The notes under the pieces: model-generated
Told to the model about the DNA's origin: nothing
Database searches by the model: none
Seen by the model: only the letters and a program-made list of their open reading frames with translations
Program-made: the position numbers and the translations under genes
From: Nostocales cyanobacterium
GTDB lineage: Bacteria; Cyanobacteriota; Cyanobacteriia; Cyanobacteriales; Nostocaceae
Length of the DNA stretch: 64,000 nucleotides
NCBI GenBank assembly: GCA_004292695.1
Contig: RDXV01000016.1
Span: 19,067-83,066 of the forward strand
Direction of reading: 5' to 3'
Shown here: positions 37,708-46,569 of the stretch, one piece after another
Layout: every line of letters starts with the position of its first letter
Position numbering within the stretch: position 1 is the stretch's first letter

Positions 37708-38253
37708 ATGTTGAAATTAACCGCTTTAAAAATTCAATCCCTGAGTTTAGAACATCTAAGTAGTCTGACAGAACTTGATAAAGCTTGTTTTGACGGTTTA
37801 TGGACTATGGAAGGCTACAAACGAGAGTTAGAAAGCCCAAATAGCCATTTTTTAGGTATATTTTCCCCTTTTGCTGATGAATTGCTGGGAATGGCTTGTT
37901 TTTGGTCAATTTTAGAGGAAGCCCATATTACCATTTTGGCGGTTCATCCTCAATATCAAAATCAAGGTCTGGGTCAGGCTTTGTTGTATTCTCTGTTAAA
38001 AACCGCTAGTGAGGTTGGTTTGGAAAGGGCTACTTTAGAAGTGCGAGTTTCTAACAAAGGTGCAATTTCTTTATATCAGAAGTTTGGTTTTAAAACCGCT
38101 GGTAAACGTCCTCGTTATTACAAGGATAATGATGAAGATGCTTTGATTTTATGGTTATCTGATTTACAGTATCCCAAATTTGAGCAAACTTTAGATAATT
38201 GGTATAAGATGGTTGGCGATCGCTTGGCCAGGTCTGCTTGGACTTTATCATGA
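37708..38253 (+). CDS. rimI: Ribosomal protein S18-alanine N-acetyltransferase
   Basis: GNAT acetyltransferase of 181 residues. The acetyl-CoA loop is [15 protein letters not shown] (Q/RxxGxG/A), and the C-terminal [20 protein letters not shown] is typical of RimI. It acetylates the N-terminus of S18 in E. coli; the target here is assumed. The ATG at 37708 directly follows a C-rich tandem repeat, so no Shine-Dalgarno sequence is possible at this start. A HIP1 site lies near the end. Confidence 0.85.
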   Translation: MLKLTALKIQSLSLEHLSSLTELDKACFDGLWTMEGYKRELESPNSHFLGIFSPFADELLGMACFWSILEEAHITILAVHPQYQNQGLGQALLYSLLKTASEVGLERATLEVRVSNKGAISLYQKFGFKTAGKRPRYYKDNDEDALILWLSDLQYPKFEQTLDNWYKMVGDRLARSAWTLS

Positions 38254-38664
38254 TTTGGGACATACAGCGATTAACAACCAAACTACCGACCATCAAAAAC
38301 TCTATCTTGATAAATTTTTCTATTATCAATATTTTCGATTATTTATTTTTTATAAATTAGAATTGCATATATTAAGAAATATAAATTGACATTGCATACC
38401 TTTTTATGATATTTAAGACTGTTTGGGAGTAGGTAAATAAAACATTAAGAAAACTGGTCTGTAATTTATCAATACTCCCAGAAAAGCTGGTAAATTCGCT
38501 CTCCTCACCATTCCAGCTACACAAAAAATAATAAAAACTCAGTAATTAACCCATCAAGGAGTCTGGTGGCAAAAGGGTATCTATTTTCTAAATCCAGATA
38601 TCCAAAATTTTTGCCTGTGCTAAAATCAGCGTACCGGCAAGACGCAGGTGATGGGAAAAATGCC
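38254..38664. other. Leader region upstream of clpC
   Basis: 411 bp without a gene, AT-rich at 38330-38400. The clpC frame is open for 33 codons before the ATG I chose, but that part does not look like ClpC. A promoter and a long 5' UTR are likely here; no clear motif is seen. Confidence 0.55.
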
Positions 38665-41136
38665 ATGTTTGAACGCTTCACAGAAAAAGCCATTAAGGTA
38701 ATCATGCTGGCCCAAGAAGAGGCCCGCCGTTTAGGTCACAACTTTGTGGGAACTGAGCAGATCCTCCTGGGTCTGATTGGGGAAGGCACGGGAGTGGCAG
38801 CCAAGGTGTTAAAGTCAATGGGTGTCAATTTAAAAGACGCTCGCATTGAAGTTGAAAAAATTATAGGTCGAGGTTCGGGTTTTGTGGCTGTGGAAATTCC
38901 GTTCACGCCACGAGCAAAACGAGTTTTAGAACTATCCTTGGAAGAAGCACGCCAACTAGGGCATAACTACATTGGCACAGAGCATCTCCTGTTGGGTCTC
39001 ATCCGTGAAGGGGAAGGCGTAGCAGCCAGGGTGCTAGAGAACCTGGGTGTAGATTTGTCTAAGGTTAGAACTCAAGTGATTCGGATGTTGGGAGAAACGG
39101 CAGAAGTAACGCCGGGTGGTCCCTCTGGCCGTACAAAAACCCCAACTTTGGATGAATTTGGCTCTAATTTGACTCAAATGGCTGTGGATAACAAACTCGA
39201 TCCTGTGGTGGGACGCGCCAAGGAAATCGAGCGTGTGATTCAGATTTTGGGTCGCCGGACAAAAAACAATCCAGTGCTAATTGGTGAACCTGGGGTTGGT
39301 AAAACAGCCATTGCGGAAGGTTTAGCCAGCCGTATAGCTAATAAAGATGTTCCTGACATCTTAGAAGATAAGCGTGTTGTCACTTTGGATATTGGGTTAC
39401 TGGTTGCAGGAACTAAATACCGAGGTGAATTTGAAGAGCGCCTAAAGAAAATCATGGATGAAATCCGCTCTGCGGGTAATGTCATCCTGGTAATTGACGA
39501 GGTTCATACTCTCATCGGTGCTGGTGCAGCTGAAGGGGCGATTGATGCGGCAAATATCCTCAAGCCGGCTTTGGCCAGGGGTGAGTTGCAATGTATTGGT
39601 GCGACTACTTTGGATGAGTACCGTAAGCACATTGAACGGGATGCGGCGTTGGAAAGACGCTTCCAGCCTGTGATGGTGGGTGAGCCTTCCGTTGATGAAA
39701 CAATTGAAATTTTATATGGTTTGCGCGAACGCTACGAGCAGCATCATAAGTTAAAAATTTCTGATGAGGCTTTGGTGGCGGCGGCGAAGTTGTCAGATCG
39801 ATATATTAGCGATCGCTACCTCCCAGATAAAGCCATTGACTTAATTGACGAAGCTGGTTCACGGGTTCGTTTGATTAATTCTCAGCTACCTCCAGCGGCG
39901 AAGGAGTTGGATAAGGAACTACGGCAAATCTTAAAAGAAAAAGATGATGCTGTCCGTTCTCAAGACTTTGATCGGGCTGGTGAACTGCGTGATCGGGAAA
40001 TGGAAATTAAAGCGGAAATTCGCTCCATTGCCCAAAGTAAGACCAATGCAGCAGGTGGTGATGGTTTAGAGCCTGTAGTTACAGAGGAAGATATCGCTCA
40101 TATTGTGGCTTCTTGGACTGGTGTCCCAGTGAATAAACTCACTGAGTCTGAATCTGAGAAGTTGCTGCACATGGAAGATACCTTACATCAGCGCTTGATC
40201 GGTCAAGATGACGCTGTTAAGGCTGTTTCTCGTGCAATTCGTCGCGCTCGTGTGGGCTTAAAGAATCCTAACCGACCTATAGCAAGTTTTGTCTTCTCTG
40301 GACCTACCGGGGTGGGTAAAACTGAGTTGGCTAAGTCCTTGGCTTCTTACTTCTTCGGTTCTGAAGAAGCGATGATTCGCTTGGATATGTCCGAGTACAT
40401 GGAGCGTCATACGGTCAGTAAGTTGATCGGTTCTCCTCCAGGTTATGTTGGTTACAACGAAGGTGGTCAGTTAACGGAAGCTGTACGCCGTCGTCCTTAC
40501 ACTGTGGTGCTGTTTGATGAAATCGAAAAAGCGCACCCTGATGTTTTCAATATGCTGTTGCAGATTTTAGAAGATGGTCGTTTGACTGATGCTAAAGGAC
40601 GGACAGTAGACTTTAAGAACACTTTGTTAATTTTGACTTCTAACATTGGTTCTAAGGTAATTGAGAAGGGCGGTAGCGGTATTGGTTTCGAGTTTGCTGA
40701 GGATCAAACTGAGTCTCAATACAACCGAATTCGTTCTTTGGTGAATGAGGAGTTGAAGCAATACTTCCGTCCTGAGTTCTTGAACCGGTTAGATGAGATT
40801 ATCGTCTTCCGTCAGTTGAATAAGGCTGAAGTGACCGAAATTGCTGAGATTATGCTCAAGGAAGTGTTTGGCCGCTTGACTGAGAAGGGTATTTCTTTAG
40901 AAGTGAGCGATCGCTTCAAAGACCGCTTGATTCAGGAAGGTTACAGTCCTAGCTACGGTGCAAGGCCATTACGTCGGGCAATTATGCGCTTGTTGGAAGA
41001 TAGTTTGGCGGAAGAGATTCTGTCTGGACGCATCAAAGACGGTGATATTGCTTACGTTGATGTGGATGAAAATGGTGTTGTCCAAGTTACAGCTAAGGAA
41101 AGTCGGGAGTTGTTGACTCCTGGTGTTGAGTTGTAG
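38665..41136 (+). CDS. clpC: ATP-dependent Clp protease ATPase subunit ClpC
   Basis: Hsp100 unfoldase of 823 residues from the ATG at 38665, which gives the canonical start [20 protein letters not shown]. Two N-terminal Clp repeats occupy about residues 2-143. The first AAA module has Walker [16 protein letters not shown] and Walker [10 protein letters not shown]. The UVR-like middle domain contains [20 protein letters not shown]. The second module has Walker [16 protein letters not shown] and Walker [14 protein letters not shown]. It feeds ClpP and is the essential general chaperone-protease of cyanobacteria and plastids. No defect seen. Confidence 0.97.
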   Translation: MFERFTEKAIKVIMLAQEEARRLGHNFVGTEQILLGLIGEGTGVAAKVLKSMGVNLKDARIEVEKIIGRGSGFVAVEIPFTPRAKRVLELSLEEARQLGHNYIGTEHLLLGLIREGEGVAARVLENLGVDLSKVRTQVIRMLGETAEVTPGGPSGRTKTPTLDEFGSNLTQMAVDNKLDPVVGRAKEIERVIQILGRRTKNNPVLIGEPGVGKTAIAEGLASRIANKDVPDILEDKRVVTLDIGLLVAGTKYRGEFEERLKKIMDEIRSAGNVILVIDEVHTLIGAGAAEGAIDAANILKPALARGELQCIGATTLDEYRKHIERDAALERRFQPVMVGEPSVDETIEILYGLRERYEQHHKLKISDEALVAAAKLSDRYISDRYLPDKAIDLIDEAGSRVRLINSQLPPAAKELDKELRQILKEKDDAVRSQDFDRAGELRDREMEIKAEIRSIAQSKTNAAGGDGLEPVVTEEDIAHIVASWTGVPVNKLTESESEKLLHMEDTLHQRLIGQDDAVKAVSRAIRRARVGLKNPNRPIASFVFSGPTGVGKTELAKSLASYFFGSEEAMIRLDMSEYMERHTVSKLIGSPPGYVGYNEGGQLTEAVRRRPYTVVLFDEIEKAHPDVFNMLLQILEDGRLTDAKGRTVDFKNTLLILTSNIGSKVIEKGGSGIGFEFAEDQTESQYNRIRSLVNEELKQYFRPEFLNRLDEIIVFRQLNKAEVTEIAEIMLKEVFGRLTEKGISLEVSDRFKDRLIQEGYSPSYGARPLRRAIMRLLEDSLAEEILSGRIKDGDIAYVDVDENGVVQVTAKESRELLTPGVEL

Positions 41137-41160
41137 TTGGAATTTTTTCAATAATAAAAA

Positions 41161-41197
41161 AACGGTGGAGGATGTAGGTTCTCTGCCGTTTTTTTTT
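41161..41197 (+). terminator. Factor-independent terminator of clpC
   Basis: Arms AACGGTGGAG and CTCTGCCGTT (with G-T pairs) and a 10-nt loop, followed by a long T run. It starts 24 bp after the stop. Confidence 0.85.
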
Positions 41198-41312
41198 GCG
41201 TTTATTAATAAATATTAAGAATATCGTCTCTGATATAAAAGATACATTAACAATTTTTACTTCTCACAATTTACGTAAAACAATATGATAAATTTTACAT
41301 TAAAATCTATAT

Positions 41313-42497
41313 ATGTTAGTGAGGTTGTTTATGACTTTTTTTATTACTTCGTGTATCAAGTGTAGTCTGGTAAATCACGAGATATTTATGCAGCTTGTGG
41401 GCATATATATTTTTATGAATAATGAGCCGATAACTCCAGTGTGGAAAACAACATTAATTTTAATTTGGCGCATTATTTCTATTACTTTATGGGCAATGCT
41501 TATTCTAATAGTTATATCATCTTTCGGTAGATACTTTGCTTTTGGTGAAGTTCTTACTCCAGAGTCTACAAAGACTACTTTAGAAACTCCCATTAGTACA
41601 TCTAGTAATACTTTACTGGATGATAAATTTAAGAGAGATATTAATATTGCTCTTACAGCAGCTTATGAATCTGCTATAAAAACTGCAAAAAATAACTTAG
41701 ATTTATGGAATGCTGATTTAATGAGTAGAGTAGACAATCCAGGAAATAATAATGATTTTCTAGACTGGTATTTTGGATATTGGACTCAGCAGAAATTAGG
41801 TTTGGAAGGTTCTTTACAAGCAGCAACTCATTTTTTTAATCAAAATGCTCTAACAGCTAAGGAGAAAATACAAGAGGAAGTTCTTACAGAATTTACTAAT
41901 CAAGTTTTAAGACCAGAGATTGCTAAACTTGAGTTCAAGAATATATGCAGAAATATTGCAGAAATATACACCAGTGAATTACAGAAAAATTTAGAAAATA
42001 TTCGTGTTAAATATAGTATTCCAGAATCAAATTGGAATGAATATTTAAATAGTATTACTGTAGTAGTAACAAACACAAACGGCAGACAATTTCCACTCAA
42101 GCTTAAAGCTTTTACAATAGGAGGTCTGGGAGCAACTACATTGCTAACTAAAGTAGCTGTTGTAGCAATTGAAAAGGTAACAGCACAGGTAGGAACTAAA
42201 GTAATTTTAAAAGCTGGTGCAAGTTTTTTAAGCAAAGCAAGTGCTATAGCTGGAGGTGAGTTACTAGGACCAGCAGTAACCGTAGTTATTATAGTATGGG
42301 ATGCAATAGATATCCATAACACTGAAGCAGTATATCGTCCCATATTAAAGGAAAGTATTGAAAAATATTTTACAGAAATGACAAAAGATATTCTCAGTGA
42401 TGAAGAAAATGGAATACAAAAGGTAATTTACGATATAGAGGCTAGTATTAGAAGAAGCTTTACTAATTCTCGTGTTCCAATACTTAATTATCACTAA
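41313..42497 (+). CDS. Uncharacterised membrane protein
   Basis: 394 residues, not recognised. A hydrophobic segment near residues 44-68 (TTLILIWRIISITLWAMLIL) anchors the protein. A mainly helical, hydrophilic stretch of about 190 residues follows. The C-terminal part has hydrophobic, Ala/Gly-rich helices (GATTLLTKVAVVAIEKV, GASFLSKASAIAGGELLG, VTVVIIVWDAIDI) that could span or insert into a membrane. A start at 41331 has GAGG at good distance; 41415 (MNNEP) is also possible. AT-rich codon use and position next to a defence-like zone suggest an accessory gene. Confidence 0.6.
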   Translation: MLVRLFMTFFITSCIKCSLVNHEIFMQLVGIYIFMNNEPITPVWKTTLILIWRIISITLWAMLILIVISSFGRYFAFGEVLTPESTKTTLETPISTSSNTLLDDKFKRDINIALTAAYESAIKTAKNNLDLWNADLMSRVDNPGNNNDFLDWYFGYWTQQKLGLEGSLQAATHFFNQNALTAKEKIQEEVLTEFTNQVLRPEIAKLEFKNICRNIAEIYTSELQKNLENIRVKYSIPESNWNEYLNSITVVVTNTNGRQFPLKLKAFTIGGLGATTLLTKVAVVAIEKVTAQVGTKVILKAGASFLSKASAIAGGELLGPAVTVVIIVWDAIDIHNTEAVYRPILKESIEKYFTEMTKDILSDEENGIQKVIYDIEASIRRSFTNSRVPILNYH

Positions 42498-42837
42498 AAT
42501 TTTGATGTTCAAACAACAGCTTATCAATAGTCGTCAATTGATGAAGTTAGCAATCGAGAAATGAAAAGGTTGTTAGCTGCACAATTTGACTTAACGTTAC
42601 AGTATTACCAGCAAAATCAAGAATTGTGAATAGCAACTTCAAACCTCAGTCCCGCAAGGAAATGAATTTCCTTGCTAATAGCTAAAGTCATCTAAATATG
42701 ACTAAATAACCGGAAAATTTTTTAGTAAACTTTAGTTTACTTTGGTTATTAGCCCTGAAATTCATTTCTGGGCGGGTGTAGAAGCAAACAGATAGCTTTG
42801 GGATGAACAATGACATTAGTTAATCATCAAGTAATGA
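42498..42837. other. Gap with a short gene remnant and the MITE-like element
   Basis: 340 bp. Near 42535-42629 a short frame reads EVSNREMKRLLAAQFDLTLQ then YYQQNQEL and a stop, which looks like the tail of a lost gene of unknown type. The MITE-like element fills 42651-42776. Confidence 0.5.
42651..42776. mobile_element. MITE-like element with about 38-bp terminal inverted repeats
   Basis: The left arm 42651-42688 starts CCCGCAAGGAAATGAATTTC; the right arm 42739-42776 is its imperfect inverse, reading CCCGCCCAGAAATGAATTTC on the other strand. The 50-bp centre holds a perfect palindrome AGTAAACT-TT-AGTTTACT. No coding capacity. Confidence 0.7.
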
Positions 42838-43629
42838 TTATAATGGTCTAATAAATACTTTCACTGCTAAACCATCTGTAGTCTTGCTTAAATCGTTTTC
42901 AATTCCACGAGGATTTTTAATTCTTCTTTCTGGATCATAAACAAAACAAATGAGAGTTTTACAATCAGGATGTGATTTATAACGAGTAATGTCTACAATT
43001 AATTGCTCTCCAATTTCTTTATCAGTAAGCTTTTCACTTGTCTTTTTAATCTCAATAACAGTTTGTTCAGTCTTTAACAGAAAGTCAACTCTTGAAGCAC
43101 AACCAGCACAACTTGGAGTACATTCTTCATCTCTGATATCATCAAAATATAAAGTTAGTAAAGCATGGAACAAATCCTGAACATCATACTCATCATTAAT
43201 TTTTATTGTTTGCCTTTTACTGTGTCTGATTTGCAGTTGTCTAGCAACAGAATCAAATCTATTACAAATAATTTCAATATTGTTGAAATGAGAAATAACA
43301 AGTTGATTCATGTCAGGTTCTTCCCAATACTCTTCTATTTCCCGTATCATTGATTCTAAAATTGCATGAGCTTTATCTAAGGCTTGCAGAAAGAATTTAT
43401 CTTTAAGAGATTTGTCATAACTATTTCCAAAGGCAATTTTTGGACTGTAGAAAAAAATATCCTTAAAATCGTTAACATATTGAGTATTATATCCAAATAT
43501 CTTGGTTATACAAATTTGTGTATCTCGCTTCCACTTCTCAAACTCTTTGCCCCATAAACATTGTATTTTTAGATTATCAATTAATTGAATTTGATGTTGA
43601 ATTTTTGCAATTGCCTCTTCTTTTTTCAT
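42838..43629 (-). CDS. PD-(D/E)XK nuclease-like protein (DpnII/MboI-type domain)
   Basis: 263 residues. The C-terminal half has the conserved DVQDLFHALLTLYFDDIRDE, then RVDFLLKTEQTVIEIKKT, where D and E-x-K fit the PD-(D/E)XK nuclease centre. EIGEQLIVDITRYKSHPDCK and LICFVYDPERRIKNPRGIEN follow. This is the REase DpnII/MboI-like domain found in predicted conflict proteins. Three cysteines in CTPSCAGC lie before the Asp. The N-terminal half is helical and of unknown role. No methylase is adjacent, so it is likely an effector or orphan nuclease (inference). Confidence 0.68.
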   Translation of the reverse strand: MKKEEAIAKIQHQIQLIDNLKIQCLWGKEFEKWKRDTQICITKIFGYNTQYVNDFKDIFFYSPKIAFGNSYDKSLKDKFFLQALDKAHAILESMIREIEEYWEEPDMNQLVISHFNNIEIICNRFDSVARQLQIRHSKRQTIKINDEYDVQDLFHALLTLYFDDIRDEECTPSCAGCASRVDFLLKTEQTVIEIKKTSEKLTDKEIGEQLIVDITRYKSHPDCKTLICFVYDPERRIKNPRGIENDLSKTTDGLAVKVFIRPL

Positions 43630-44017
43630 TTTTTAAACTTAATTTACAACATAGCTGTATTGTAACATTTGTTGTTGCTTTTATTAGAGGTTGTGATATA
43701 ACTCCTAGTTAACAGTGAAGATAATGCGATCGCTTCTTGTTAACAGTGGAATGAGTGCGATCGCTCTTATTTAACAGTGCAAGATATAAGTTAGCATAGT
43801 TTACCGAAGGTATCGCGTGATTAACTCAAATACTTGATATCATAAATAGTAAAAAGCCATTCAAATTCTTCAACCATGACAGAATTACTACAGCGTGCGA
43901 TCGCTCTTTGTTGATTAATAGTGGAAGCAGTGCGTTAGCGTAACTGAATTTAGGGAAAAACTTAAAAAATGGTAAAGTATATAACCTATTTACCATTGTT
44001 ATTACAAAAATCTTTAA
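43630..44017. other. Intergenic debris with repeats and a truncated addiction-module start
   Basis: 388 bp. Contains three HIP1 sites, two TTAACAGTG-type direct repeats, a small-dispersed-repeat-like block (GTTAGCATAGTTTACCGAAG), and a copy of the leader and first 10 codons of the antitoxin gene at 47768. Confidence 0.7.
43787..43915 (+). pseudogene. Truncated copy of the addiction-module antitoxin leader and start
   Basis: About 115 bp up to 43904 match 47681-47796 closely, including the leader CTTGATATCATAAATAGTAA and the first codons ATGACAGAATTACTACAGCG. After the HIP1 site the frame runs MTELLQRAIALC and stops, so only 12 codons are made. Confidence 0.75.
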
Positions 44018-44422
44018 ATGATTAATTTAGATACTGGCACTGCTATAGCTTTTATAGCGGAAAATTCTACTACCCGTTATGTGTTGCGACAATATGTAAA
44101 TGAACAAGAAATGGTAATGACTCAAACCGCATTTTCTGAGTTTACCACTATAGTTAAAACAATTGGCGGACTATCAGAACAAAGTAGAGCTAATCGCTTT
44201 TTGCAAAGAGTAACTATCATCCCTGATAACCCATCACTTAGAGCTTTAAATCTGCAACCAACACGAAAAATAGGAATAAACGATATTATTATTTTAGGTA
44301 CAGGTGATCAACTAGGTATTGTCACCACCACAGCAGATGCAAAAGCAGTGAGAGCCGCTTCTGCTCAAGGTGTGGATTTTCATGTATATATTCATCCACC
44401 TTTTCCTTTAACTGGTAATTAA
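44018..44422 (+). CDS. PIN-domain-like nuclease, probable toxin
   Basis: 134 residues. The PIN-like pattern is visible: INLDTGTAIAFIAE (first Asp), TAFSEFTTIV (Glu), and GINDIIILGTGDQLGIVTTT then ADAKAVRAA (later Asp residues). PIN proteins are Mg-dependent RNases and mostly toxins of toxin-antitoxin pairs. The next gene starts 2 bp after its stop, which suits a coupled pair, though the usual order is antitoxin first. The C-terminal HPPFPLTGN tail is not part of the fold. Confidence 0.65.
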   Translation: MINLDTGTAIAFIAENSTTRYVLRQYVNEQEMVMTQTAFSEFTTIVKTIGGLSEQSRANRFLQRVTIIPDNPSLRALNLQPTRKIGINDIIILGTGDQLGIVTTTADAKAVRAASAQGVDFHVYIHPPFPLTGN

Positions 44423-44424
44423 TC

Positions 44425-44718
44425 ATGCAAATCACTATTTCACCACATCTACAAAGTACATATAAATTAATTCAAAATGCTTTCCCCAATGGGATAGAAC
44501 CACAAAATTATTTACCGCTTTTAGCATTACTTAGTGAAGAAATGTCAGATAGAAATTTAGCTGAAGTTGTAGCTTACTATAGTGGTAAAGATTATAGTGT
44601 TGTACTCAATGACATCTATCGAGTGCAATCAATTGATATACCTATACCTGAAGCAATTGATAATTTAAAAGAAAAATTGATTATTTGTGGTTATGAACAG
44701 TGGCTTGAGGAAGGATAA
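44425..44718 (+). CDS. DUF3349 family protein
   Basis: 97 residues. FPNGIEPQNYLPLLALLSEE and the C-terminal DNLKEKLIICGYEQWLEEG match DUF3349, a small helical family first known from actinobacteria. It is separated from the PIN-like gene by 2 bp. It may be the antidote of that gene (inference from operon structure only). Confidence 0.7.
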   Translation: MQITISPHLQSTYKLIQNAFPNGIEPQNYLPLLALLSEEMSDRNLAEVVAYYSGKDYSVVLNDIYRVQSIDIPIPEAIDNLKEKLIICGYEQWLEEG

Positions 44719-44729
44719 AAGCAGGTGGT

Positions 44730-44939
44730 ATGAATCAGCCTAATTTTCAATGTATGAATCTGAAAGAATTACGTCGTTATGTTCTCACTCACAGAGAAGA
44801 TATTGCAGCTTTTCACGCTTATATAGATCGTTCCAAGTCTGAAGGAAGGATGATTACTATTAACCCGAATGATGACAATTGGGAAGAGAAGGTAAAACAC
44901 ATTATAATTAAAAATGAAATCTTGAAAAATCAAGAATAA
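44730..44939 (+). CDS. DUF6887-like small protein
   Basis: 69 residues. The start MNQPNFQCMNLKELRRYVLT and the following HREDIAAFHAYIDR match a small family widespread in cyanobacteria. It lies 11 bp after the DUF3349 gene and may be in the same transcript. Function unknown. Its usual small partner gene is not obvious here. Confidence 0.7.
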   Translation: MNQPNFQCMNLKELRRYVLTHREDIAAFHAYIDRSKSEGRMITINPNDDNWEEKVKHIIIKNEILKNQE

Positions 44940-44972
44940 TTGGCAATTGATAAAAATGCGGTAAGGTGAATT

Positions 44973-45290
44973 ATGAGTAATACAAAATCTGTGCGTCGTC
45001 GTCAACCAGGGAGAATTTTTCCAGAGTTTACAATACCACCGGAAGAATTAGCAAGAAGGGAAGCTGAAAGAAATGCGCGGGGAGAAAAAGCGCGGGTTGT
45101 TTTTAATCGAGTTCGTCCTGAATTAATTAATGATCATTACAATTGGTTTATTGTAATTGAACCAAATAGTGGTGATTATTTTATTGATGTTGATGACAGT
45201 ATTGCTGAAAAAAAAGCACGGGAAAAATATCCTCAAGGTTGGTTGGTGACTTTTAGAATTAATGAAACGGGTGTTTGTGGGAGAATATGA
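44973..45290 (+). CDS. Conserved small cyanobacterial protein
   Basis: 105 residues with a basic N-terminus (KSVRRRQPGR), a charged helix (PPEELARREAERNARGEKAR) and a C-terminal domain HYNWFIVIEPNSGDYFIDVD ending RINETGVCGRI. AAGGTGA lies about 4 bp before the ATG. No characterised family is known to me. Such genes recur in cyanobacterial accessory regions, commonly next to small DUF genes as here. Confidence 0.65.
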   Translation: MSNTKSVRRRQPGRIFPEFTIPPEELARREAERNARGEKARVVFNRVRPELINDHYNWFIVIEPNSGDYFIDVDDSIAEKKAREKYPQGWLVTFRINETGVCGRI

Positions 45291-45357
45291 TATACTCGTA
45301 ATGATTAATGATAATTAACCTGGCACTGGATTATTAATAACACAAGGAATAACTACT

Positions 45358-46554
45358 ATGATTGTGAATAGTGATTTAATTTTAGGTGAAACTTTTACTT
45401 TTCCAGAGAATATAGATACAAGTCATGAATCAGTTTCAGATAGAGAAATTAATGAAAAATATAAAAAGGGTGAAATTAGAATTGTTACGGAACAAGCTCG
45501 TTATCCGTTAGATAGTATACCAACAATGCTCGATAGCAAAAAATATATTCTTGATCCTGAATATCAACGTAGAAAAAGATGGGATAACATTCGTAAATCT
45601 AGGTTGATAGAATCATTTATTATGAATGTACCCATCCCACCTATATTTTTATATGAAATAGACTATTCTATTTATGAAGTAATGGATGGACAACAAAGAT
45701 TAACTACCATTTATGATTTTTATAATGGTAAGTTTCAACTAGAAGGATTACAGTATTGGAGAGAACTAGATGGTAGAAACTATGCCAACTTACCAGAGCA
45801 AGTGAGAAAAGGTATAGATAGACGCTATTTATCATCTATTGTTTTATTACAAGAAACCGCTAAAAGTGAAGAAGAAGCGGAAGAACTGAAAAGAATAGTT
45901 TTTGAAAGACTCAATAGTGGTGGAGAAAAGTTAACTCCTCAAGAAACAAGAAATGCTTTACAAAATGGAAAATTTAATCAATTATGTATCAAACTTTCAA
46001 AAAATGAATCCTTCCGTAAAATGTGGTATTTTCCCCTAGAAAGTGAAGGAGAACAAGAATTACTCAAAAATGAATCTTATAAAAAAATGGAAGATGTGGA
46101 ATTAGTTTTGCGCTTTTTTGCTTATCGTCATTTTGATAAATTAAAATCTACGGGAGTTGATAAATTCCTAGATGAATATTTAAAACAAGCAAATAGCTAT
46201 TCTGAGCAAACAATGAAAAACCTAGAAAATATATTTAACGAGACTATTGATATAATTTATCAAATCTTAGGAAATAAAGCTTTTGTTCCACCAAAAGAAG
46301 ATCGTGATAAAAACACTCCTTTAAAAATAGTGTACGATCCAATGATGCAAGTATTTGCTACAAAACTTCCCTTTAAAAATGAATTATTAAAACATAAAGA
46401 AGCAATCAAAGAAGAAATGTATTCTGATGAAAAAATGTTATATGTAGCAGAAGAAAATGATCGTTTTCTTTTTGAAGGTAGGTATACCACCAGAAAAGGT
46501 TTAGAGGCACGAATTAGATATTTTGATAATTTTCTACAAAAGTATATTAAATAA
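45358..46554 (+). CDS. DUF262 (GmrS/ParB-like nucleotide hydrolase) domain protein
   Basis: 398 residues. The DUF262 core is YILDPEYQRRKRWDNIRKSR, FIMNVPIPPIFLYE and YEVMDGQQRLTTIYDFYNG (DGQQR). The next conserved block is ERLNSGGEKLTPQETRNAL. DUF262 is the N-terminal part of GmrSD type IV restriction enzymes; the nuclease DUF1524 half is missing. The gene is followed after 15 bp by a HEPN protein, which likely supplies the effector. AAGGA precedes the ATG. Confidence 0.88.
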   Translation: MIVNSDLILGETFTFPENIDTSHESVSDREINEKYKKGEIRIVTEQARYPLDSIPTMLDSKKYILDPEYQRRKRWDNIRKSRLIESFIMNVPIPPIFLYEIDYSIYEVMDGQQRLTTIYDFYNGKFQLEGLQYWRELDGRNYANLPEQVRKGIDRRYLSSIVLLQETAKSEEEAEELKRIVFERLNSGGEKLTPQETRNALQNGKFNQLCIKLSKNESFRKMWYFPLESEGEQELLKNESYKKMEDVELVLRFFAYRHFDKLKSTGVDKFLDEYLKQANSYSEQTMKNLENIFNETIDIIYQILGNKAFVPPKEDRDKNTPLKIVYDPMMQVFATKLPFKNELLKHKEAIKEEMYSDEKMLYVAEENDRFLFEGRYTTRKGLEARIRYFDNFLQKYIK

Positions 46555-46569
46555 ACTTGGGTAGAAATT

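Noticed and set aside
39240..39630. Minus-strand frames inside clpC and other large genes
   Set aside because: They are complementary shadows of strongly conserved coding sequence.
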